This document shows, in pieces, positions 58,393 through 64,000 of a stretch of 64,000 nt of DNA. The stretch is from Leptospira ainlahdjerensis (GTDB lineage: Bacteria > Spirochaetota > Leptospiria > Leptospirales > Leptospiraceae). The notes beneath the pieces were generated by a model. The model searched no databases. It had not been told where the DNA came from and worked only from the letters and a program-made list of their open reading frames with translations. The first letter of the stretch is position 1, and every line of letters starts with the position of its first letter. The DNA lies in contig NZ_JAFFPU010000033.1 in the NCBI RefSeq assembly GCF_016919175.1, forward strand, positions 1-64,000, read 5' to 3'. A program made the translations under genes and the position numbers.

Positions 58393-59531
58393 TGAATTAT
58401 CCTTTTTTCAATTCCCAGAAATCTAAAAATTTTTGTTCCAAGCGCAATCAAATTGCTATTTGACTTGTAATCTCGATAGGACTTTTTTTCTGCTTTTTCC
58501 ATCGCTTCCAATTCTTCCCTGGAAATATCCAGTTTAGATGCAATGTAATCAAAATCCTTTGAGACAGTCAGCTGGTCATACGGTTTTTTAGCGATCTCCT
58601 CCAAGGCATCCTTTCTAGTTTTCTGATTGGTTAATATCAAGCTCGAATAGTGGGCTTTCCGTTTATCGTATCCGAATCTGTTTGGCAGCCAATAGCCTTC
58701 GTAGAATTTGGTGAAACGTGATTCATAATGTTTATGACTGTAACGTTGCCAGCCAAACTTCATTTCCAACTCCTGTATCGCACCTTCTTTAGTGTAAGGA
58801 ACGTAGTTCAAAGGTTGGACTACTTTCAGTTTTTTAAATATTCGATAATAGATTTTATACTTAAAAATTCCGGCCAATGGAAATGTTCTTAATTTTCTTT
58901 TACCGAACTTCTTATGAATGTCCTTTAATTGTCTTAGATCGGAGGCGTGATAGTGCCACTCTAAAGGTTCGCGAATACACTCAGTGGAGTAATTGCCTCC
59001 ATTCAAAATGTAATGAAATCCGTGTTTCGAAGCGTAATTATAAAGCGAGGCGAAAAAAACATGGTCCTGCGGAGTATCCAAGTGCGGCACGCCTGCTCGA
59101 AAAAAAGCAAGCTGTAAATCCTTCATCTCTTCCCAGTTTACTACTTCGGTAATCAAATCCAACTTTAGACCGTCTACAATCTTTTCGATATTGTTTACGG
59201 CTTCCTGAGAATTCCAGCCGGCATCCACGTGAAACAAAAGGGGCCTTAGGCCGAATTTCTCCTTCGCCAAATATGCCAAATAGGAACTATCTACTCCCCC
59301 GCTAATTCCCAAAATACAATCGTAGTCTTTTCCCTTACCTGATTCCTTAATCTTTTCGATCATATCTTTGAGTAATTTTGTGTTGTTTAATTTATGATCC
59401 CATTCGGGTTTAATATTTTGGAAATAGTTTAAACAATGATTACATACACCGTTCGAGTCGAATGTGATATTGGGATCGGTTGTGTCCATCACACAATTTG
59501 TACATACGCGGAACTCTTTTGAATTTTGCAT
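58389..59531 (-). CDS. wbuX: N-acetyl sugar amidotransferase (WbpG/WbuX-like)
   Basis: This is a 380-residue enzyme of the ATP-pyrophosphatase group. The N-terminal zinc-like cluster has Cys10-x-x-Cys13 and Cys30-x-x-Cys33. The P-loop GISGGVDSSYLA (about 69-80) activates the acetamido group, which is converted to an acetamidino group with ammonia from the HisH/HisF pair. Homologues act in Pseudomonas and E. coli O-antigen synthesis. The sugar that is amidated here is unknown; the 3-amino or 2-acetamido sugars of the locus are candidates. Confidence 0.92.
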   Translation of the reverse strand: MQNSKEFRVCTNCVMDTTDPNITFDSNGVCNHCLNYFQNIKPEWDHKLNNTKLLKDMIEKIKESGKGKDYDCILGISGGVDSSYLAYLAKEKFGLRPLLFHVDAGWNSQEAVNNIEKIVDGLKLDLITEVVNWEEMKDLQLAFFRAGVPHLDTPQDHVFFASLYNYASKHGFHYILNGGNYSTECIREPLEWHYHASDLRQLKDIHKKFGKRKLRTFPLAGIFKYKIYYRIFKKLKVVQPLNYVPYTKEGAIQELEMKFGWQRYSHKHYESRFTKFYEGYWLPNRFGYDKRKAHYSSLILTNQKTRKDALEEIAKKPYDQLTVSKDFDYIASKLDISREELEAMEKAEKKSYRDYKSNSNLIALGTKIFRFLGIEKRIIQ

Positions 59532-59573
59532 TTTTCCTCTAACCTACAATGATTTTAATTTTATTGAAGAGCG

Positions 59574-60479
59574 CTACTTACTTAAACCGAAACATCTACG
59601 GATTTTCCATATCTGAAACAAAAGCAAATATTTCCATTTGGTGCGAATCGGGGCCTTCTGCAATAGTTTCATCTCTTTTTTAACACCGTCAAAATCCCCT
59701 ATTGAGGCGCTCACCCGCATCATCGTCTTATGAAACCACCAAGGCATCTTTATTTCATTATCGACGAGACTTTCAAAATCGGAAGAGTATTTACTCTTTA
59801 AAACCTGAAGCACTTTCCATGAACGGGTTGGATTGGTAAGATTCCCTCCTCCTACCCAGTAATACCCGAGGCATTCTTTGATTCTGTAAAATCGATCCGT
59901 TTTTCGCGAAACACGAATCCATAAATCAAAATCTTCACCGGCAACCAAATCCGGGTCTTCATCTAATCCCCCAACCTCGTCCACTATAGACTTTCGAACT
60001 ACAACGCTAGAATTATTAATTCCGTTCCCATTTAAAATTAGGTCTTGAAAAACAGGCTTTTCGAGATTTCTAGTTTTCTCTTTTCTGAAATGAAAGAACT
60101 GATTAAAAGAATTCACATGATAAAGGTCGTGATAGATAAGATCGAAATTCTTCGATTCTAAAATTGAAACGGACTTTTCTAACTTATCCGGACGCCACCA
60201 ATCATCGGAATCCAAAAAGGCAAGAAAAACTCCTTTCGCGTTCTTAATTCCTACATTTCTAGAAAGCGCCACAACTCCATGATTTTGAATTTCGAAAAAC
60301 GAAATTCTTTGATCTGAAAGAGATTCGATAAAAGCTCTAGTATTGTCCGTCGAGGAATTATCAACCACCAAAACTTCCCAATCCTGAAACGTTTGTTTAA
60401 AAATCGAAGATAAAGCCCGCTCTAGATCTGTCGCTCTGTTAAACGTTGGAATGATAATACTAACTTTCGGATTCTTCAT
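59574..60479 (-). CDS. GT2 glycosyltransferase
   Basis: This is a 301-residue family 2 enzyme: VSIIIPTFNRATDLERALSSI, WEVLVVDNSSTDN, SRNVGIKNAKG and the DSDD motif in FLDSDDWWRP, with DEDPDLVAGEDFDLWIRV as the acceptor-side motif. The ATG at 60479 has GGAAG upstream and lies 2 bases past the preceding stop; an upstream start at 60515 would overlap that gene by 34 bases and is less likely. The donor is unknown. Confidence 0.87.
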   Translation of the reverse strand: MKNPKVSIIIPTFNRATDLERALSSIFKQTFQDWEVLVVDNSSTDNTRAFIESLSDQRISFFEIQNHGVVALSRNVGIKNAKGVFLAFLDSDDWWRPDKLEKSVSILESKNFDLIYHDLYHVNSFNQFFHFRKEKTRNLEKPVFQDLILNGNGINNSSVVVRKSIVDEVGGLDEDPDLVAGEDFDLWIRVSRKTDRFYRIKECLGYYWVGGGNLTNPTRSWKVLQVLKSKYSSDFESLVDNEIKMPWWFHKTMMRVSASIGDFDGVKKEMKLLQKAPIRTKWKYLLLFQIWKIRRCFGLSK

Positions 60480-60481
60480 TC

Positions 60482-61459
60482 TTAATTTCTTCCAGATGAG
60501 AAGTGTGTAACGCAAAATCGAATCAGGGCGTCTATTTCTCCTAGTCTGTTTTTAGCGGGTTGAATCCCGTATTCTTTTAATTTATCGATGCTGTAATGCA
60601 AATTCTCGATTTTACACTTCTCGATACCCGTTTCGTTTCTTTCCAACGCAGGTTTATATCCGAGTATAATTTCACATCTACTCTGAATTGTCTGAGCCAT
60701 CTCCCAAACTGTAATCGCCCAATCTCCTCCGAGATTGAAAATTTTACTCGAATTAGGAGAACTATTGTCTGATAAGAAAAAATGCAAAGCGTTGATAAGT
60801 CCGTGGATGGGTATAAAATCTCTTTTTTGCAATCCGTTCGATCTTAGTTTCATTTTTTTTTCTTCGACTGCTTGTCTGCATAAATCGTTCACGAGCAAAG
60901 TCCAACAATTTGTTTCCTTCATTAGAGGTGGACCGTACGCATTGGATAAACGAATTACGTACCCATCGATTTTACCTAACGAGGCGTAATACCTCGTAAT
61001 ATCCTCGGCGGCTTTGTGACTTGCGGCGTAAGGGTGAAAATTATTCGTAGGCGTGTCTTCTGAAAAAAAACCGACTAACGGACTAGCGTACACATGGGCA
61101 GTTGAAAAATATATAAACTTATTTACCTTTTCTATGATAGCGGCTTCCAAAAGAAGTCCAGTGTTGACAGTATTTACCTTATAAGACTCGGTCGGCTTTA
61201 TCGCTGAATCCTGTGCGTTCATTCCCGCCAAATGGACGACTGCAAACACTTCGGCGCAGACTTTTCGCAAACTTTGGAAATCATCCCAATCAATGGATCG
61301 AACATTACAATTTGTGAAATTAAAAAGGTCCTTCGATTCTCTTTGCGCGACTATTACACTCCAAGCTTCACTTTCAGCGAAGAATTTTACTATTCGTCCC
61401 CCCAAATACCCGGAAGCGCCGGTTATTAAGAGTTTTTTTGGAGCAGAATTTATTTCCAT
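60482..61459 (-). CDS. NAD-dependent epimerase/dehydratase, probable CDP-sugar reductase
   Basis: This is a 325-residue extended SDR with TGASGYLGGRI (13-23) and FSTAHVYAS. The catalytic region reads YAASHKAAED: Tyr144 is present, but the Lys four residues later is His148, with Lys149 next. This YxxxH form occurs in some surface-carbohydrate SDRs. Location after rfbF, rfbG and a cupin epimerase suggests it finishes a CDP-6-deoxy sugar by 4-keto reduction. It overlaps the cupin gene by 10 bases. Confidence 0.78.
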   Translation of the reverse strand: MEINSAPKKLLITGASGYLGGRIVKFFAESEAWSVIVAQRESKDLFNFTNCNVRSIDWDDFQSLRKVCAEVFAVVHLAGMNAQDSAIKPTESYKVNTVNTGLLLEAAIIEKVNKFIYFSTAHVYASPLVGFFSEDTPTNNFHPYAASHKAAEDITRYYASLGKIDGYVIRLSNAYGPPLMKETNCWTLLVNDLCRQAVEEKKMKLRSNGLQKRDFIPIHGLINALHFFLSDNSSPNSSKIFNLGGDWAITVWEMAQTIQSRCEIILGYKPALERNETGIEKCKIENLHYSIDKLKEYGIQPAKNRLGEIDALIRFCVTHFSSGRN

Positions 61460-61902
61460 TTATACGGGATTTGGTCTGTATTAGAATCCAACTTTTCGTT
61501 GTCCTCCGGGTCATGCGGAGTATCCACACAATTTGCTATCAACGCAGTGTTCTCCGAAAGACATTTGAAGCCGTAATAGATTCCTGTAGGAATCCGAATT
61601 CTTACATAAGCGTCAGGTCGTCCCAACTCTATTTCCAAAATTCTAGAAAAAGACTGCTCGTCTTTTCTTGCATCAAAGAGTACGAGAAGAATTCTTCCAA
61701 TCGGAACGGCTAAGTTTTGCGTTTGCTTTCTATGGATCTTCCACGCCTTAATGGATCCGGGTGTAACCTCGGAAAAATAAAGTTCTCCGAATTTCGTAAA
61801 TTCTTCGTCGGTAACTTTCTGCATGTGCAAAACCGAACCCTTGGGATCCGGTATTTCTCGTAACGGATAAGTAAAAACTCCTTCGATAATCGTATTATAC
61901 AT
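61450..61902 (-). CDS. cupin sugar epimerase (RmlC-like, CDP pathway)
   Basis: This is a 150-residue cupin with homology to dTDP-4-dehydrorhamnose 3,5-epimerases: GELYFSEVTPGSIKAWKIHRKQTQNLAVPIGR in parts, and IRIPTGIYYGFKCLSE in the second half. It is shorter than RmlC and is probably the C-3 or C-5 epimerase acting on CDP-4-keto-6-deoxyglucose. It starts directly after the rfbG stop, so it belongs to the CDP-sugar unit. Confidence 0.8.
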   Translation of the reverse strand: MYNTIIEGVFTYPLREIPDPKGSVLHMQKVTDEEFTKFGELYFSEVTPGSIKAWKIHRKQTQNLAVPIGRILLVLFDARKDEQSFSRILEIELGRPDAYVRIRIPTGIYYGFKCLSENTALIANCVDTPHDPEDNEKLDSNTDQIPYKWK

Positions 61903-62994
61903 TCATTGAACCCATTGGATACTACGTTCTTTTGCCAAGCCTACGTAAGAATCTATCTGCTGATTCGTAAAAGAACCTACGTCAGCATTTTTTTCCAACC
62001 AATTCTTATACCAATCAATTGTAAAAGAAACGGTCTCATCGATTTTCAAAACCGGTCTCCAGTTTAAATAAAATAGGGCCTTATCGCAAGATAACTTAAG
62101 TAACTTGGCCTCTTTACCACCTTCCTTATGGTCCTCCGGGATCGACCAACGCACTTCTGGCCAGATTAATTTTATCTTATTAAGAAGTTCTAATACAGTT
62201 TCGTTTACATTCGCGTCAGGACCGAAATTAAAGGCTTCTCCATTCAATCCGTCTTGATTCAGGTAGAGCCTTTTTCCCAAATCCAAGTAACCGCTTAGAG
62301 GTTCTAAAACGTGTTGCCACGGTCTTGTCGCTAGTGGACTCCGAATTAAAACGGGTTCATTTTTTGACCACGCACGAATACAATCCGGAACGATCCTATC
62401 TTCGGCCCAATCTCCGCCGCCGATTACGTTACCCGCTCTCGTTATTCCGATTCGCTGATCCGAATTTTCAAAAAAAGATTTATAGAACGAGTTCGCAACT
62501 AAATCCGCACAACTTTTTGATCCGCTATATGGATCGTGACCAGCAAGTGCGTCTGTTTCTCTATAACCCCAAGGCCATTCGTCATTTCTATATGCCTTAT
62601 CGCTCGTGATAAGTACCGCCACTTTGACAAAAGACTTACTTCGAATGATGTCGAGTAAATTTACCATACCCATTACGTTTGTCTCAAAAGTTTCTACAGG
62701 ATCGCGATAGGACCTTTTTACTAGAGCTTGAGCCGCCATATGAAAAATGAATTCCGGTTTAAAATCGTCGATTACCTTTTCCAATCTCGATTTATCTCTG
62801 ATGTCACCTAGGAAGTGTCCCATGTGATCTGCAAGGTTCATAAGTTCGAAATTGCTCGGAACTGTTGGAATGTCCTTCGAATAGCCAGCAACGGTTGCAC
62901 CCAATAAATTCAACCAGGCGGATAACCAGGATCCTTTGAATCCTGTATGACCGGTTATTAATACTCTTTTGCCTTTGTATACATTTAGAAACAT
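61903..62994 (-). CDS. rfbG: CDP-glucose 4,6-dehydratase
   Basis: This is a 363-residue extended SDR. It has GKRVLITGHTGFKGSWLSAWL, HMAAQALVKRSYRDPVETFETNV in parts, TSDKAYRN and DPYSGSKSCADLV. This set is characteristic of RfbG. It converts CDP-glucose to CDP-4-keto-6-deoxyglucose. It lies 12 bases after rfbF. No rfbH-type reductase is seen nearby, so the product is probably not a 3,6-dideoxyhexose. Confidence 0.95.
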   Translation of the reverse strand: MFLNVYKGKRVLITGHTGFKGSWLSAWLNLLGATVAGYSKDIPTVPSNFELMNLADHMGHFLGDIRDKSRLEKVIDDFKPEFIFHMAAQALVKRSYRDPVETFETNVMGMVNLLDIIRSKSFVKVAVLITSDKAYRNDEWPWGYRETDALAGHDPYSGSKSCADLVANSFYKSFFENSDQRIGITRAGNVIGGGDWAEDRIVPDCIRAWSKNEPVLIRSPLATRPWQHVLEPLSGYLDLGKRLYLNQDGLNGEAFNFGPDANVNETVLELLNKIKLIWPEVRWSIPEDHKEGGKEAKLLKLSCDKALFYLNWRPVLKIDETVSFTIDWYKNWLEKNADVGSFTNQQIDSYVGLAKERSIQWVQ

Positions 62995-63006
62995 TGTGCG
63001 TTCGAC

Positions 63007-63771
63007 CTATTTCCAAGGAGCCTTATTTTGAACCCATAGTTCTTCAAGAGTCTGTTTGTCGCGCAATGTATCCATGCACTGCCAAAAACCTTTGTGATGA
63101 AAAGCCATAAGTTGACCTTCCGTAGCTAAACTTTCAAGCGGGGATCGTTCAAACATTGTTGAATCATTTTCTATATAATCAATAACCTTCGGTTCTAAGA
63201 TAAAAAAACCACCGTTGATCCACCCTTCTCCCGCTTGCGGTTTTTCTTGAAACTGTATGATTTGATTGTTCTGAATCTCCAATTCTCCAAACCTTACAGG
63301 CGGACGGACTGCAGTAACGGTTGCCAACTTACCGTGAGAACGATGAAACTCCAACGCAGACTTGATATCCACATTGGACACCCCATCACCATAGGTAAGC
63401 ATAAAAGTACCATGATCTTTTAGCTGATCGCGTAATCTTAGAATGCGACCTCCGGTCATCGTGAGAGGTCCCGTATCGGATAACATTACGGTCCAATCTT
63501 CGGCTGTCGGGTTCGAATACGCGGTATTTCCGTTTTTTAAAGTAATTGTTAGATCGCTCATTCTTGCGTGATAATTTAGGAAATAATCCTTTATCACCTC
63601 ACCTTTGTAGCCAAGGGCAAGAATAAAGTCGTTAAAGCCATTCTTTTCGTATATTTTCATGATATGCCAAAGAATAGGCTTGCCTCCGATTTCAACCATT
63701 GGTTTCGGTTTAAGTATAGTCTCTTCACTCAAACGAGTACCAAGACCGCCGCACAAAATTACAGTTTTCAT
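63007..63771 (-). CDS. rfbF: glucose-1-phosphate cytidylyltransferase
   Basis: This is a 254-residue nucleotidyltransferase with VILCGGLGTRLSEET, LKPKPMVEIGGKPILWHIMK, FILALGYKGEVIKDYFLNY and LTYGDGVSNVDI, the full RfbF pattern. It makes CDP-glucose from CTP and glucose-1-phosphate, the donor for RfbG. It is the first complete gene of the locus within the window and lies 9 bases after the preceding partial gene. Confidence 0.96.
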   Translation of the reverse strand: MKTVILCGGLGTRLSEETILKPKPMVEIGGKPILWHIMKIYEKNGFNDFILALGYKGEVIKDYFLNYHARMSDLTITLKNGNTAYSNPTAEDWTVMLSDTGPLTMTGGRILRLRDQLKDHGTFMLTYGDGVSNVDIKSALEFHRSHGKLATVTAVRPPVRFGELEIQNNQIIQFQEKPQAGEGWINGGFFILEPKVIDYIENDSTMFERSPLESLATEGQLMAFHHKGFWQCMDTLRDKQTLEELWVQNKAPWK

Positions 63772-63780
63772 TCTTAATTC

Positions 63781-64000
63781 CTAAAAATCTTTTAAATCCA
63801 ATAGTTCCTTCCACTTAGTTAATTCTTTATCTAAATGAAATATCATTCTACTTTGATCGATTCTTTTCGGAGAAAAACTTTGTGACTCAAGCGCCTTTGC
63901 TAATTCACGTCCGTCCGAAACGAACGTAACATTTTTAAGACCAAGCAGTGGACTCATATTCAAGGTCGTTCCGTCCAACATTGAAATAACAGGTACTCCC
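63781..64000 (-). CDS. 3'-end of an unidentified surface-carbohydrate gene (partial)
   Basis: The frame is open from the window edge at 64000 to the stop at 63781, giving at least 72 residues. It reads GVPVISMLDGTTLNMSP at its start and ends KELLDLKDF. The GVPVI...GxTLN pattern is similar to donor-site ends of GT-B-fold or surface-carbohydrate proteins, but too little is present to name the family. The ATG at 63981 lies inside the open frame and is probably not the true start. It is the upstream neighbour of rfbF in the same direction. Confidence 0.6.
   Translation of the reverse strand, partial: GVPVISMLDGTTLNMSPLLGLKNVTFVSDGRELAKALESQSFSPKRIDQSRMIFHLDKELTKWKELLDLKDF

Overview
The window looks like chromosomal DNA of a pathogenic-clade Leptospira (spirochaete). 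The reasons are the gene content (gap-pgk-tpiA-secG, rpsF-ssb-rpsR-rplI-dnaB-aspS, a large rfb locus ending in rmlCDBA), a spirochaete-type lipobox, and many stand-alone PAS kinases. Sampled housekeeping lines are roughly 42-45% G+C, which is higher than L. interrogans is known for, so a species of the higher-GC branch is more likely. Species cannot be fixed from the sequence alone.

Layout. 1-284 is intergenic and holds two identical 77-bp repeat copies. 285-1508 carries a divergent pair: a gamma-carbonic-anhydrase-like hexapeptide protein and a signal peptidase I homologue that lacks both catalytic residues. 2042-3894 is a tandem-PAS histidine kinase with a single-domain receiver. 4040-7588 holds gapA, pgk, tpiA and secG. 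7605-10456 continues the same direction with a secreted protein, a second PAS kinase and an unusual receiver-ATPase fusion. From 10564 leftward-transcribed genes dominate: argS-cinA-unknown propeller-like protein; phoH-pgpH-ybeY-recO (ybeY apparently starts at CTG, overlapping the pgpH stop); aspS; dnaB; rplI-rpsR-ssb-rpsF; a CapA-like lipoprotein; an OmdA/YdeI-like protein; a vapBC pair whose toxin has lost key acidic residues; and a DASS-type anion symporter.

29583 to the right edge is the O-antigen (rfb) locus, all on the minus strand, so transcription enters from beyond base 64000. In transcription order it contains: the end of an unknown gene; CDP-sugar genes rfbF-rfbG with a cupin epimerase and an SDR; a GT2; the amidotransferase set wbuX-hisH-hisF; a GT4; a LegB-like dehydratase, nucleotidyltransferase and SDR unit; a UDP-L-FucNAc/L-QuiNAc-type trio (RmlD-like reductase, FnlA-like, FnlC-like) with a WbuB-like GT4; an initiating sugar-phosphate transferase; wzy; wzx; a GT2; a TIGR04325-like methyltransferase; a GT8-like transferase; a 672-bp gene-free stretch; fdtA-fdtB; three GT2 enzymes; rmlC-rmlD-rmlB-rmlA; and three rhamnosyltransferase-like GT2 enzymes. 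Together they predict a Wzx/Wzy-assembled heteropolysaccharide with rhamnose, a 3-amino-3,6-dideoxyhexose, an L-configured 2-acetamido-2,6-dideoxyhexose, a CDP-derived 6-deoxy sugar and an amidino-modified sugar. Base composition drops sharply to the right of about 37.85 kb (sampled lines near 33% G+C), which suggests that the variable part of the locus was acquired horizontally while the rml end is older.

No rRNA, tRNA, CRISPR array, intact insertion sequence or prophage was recognised.
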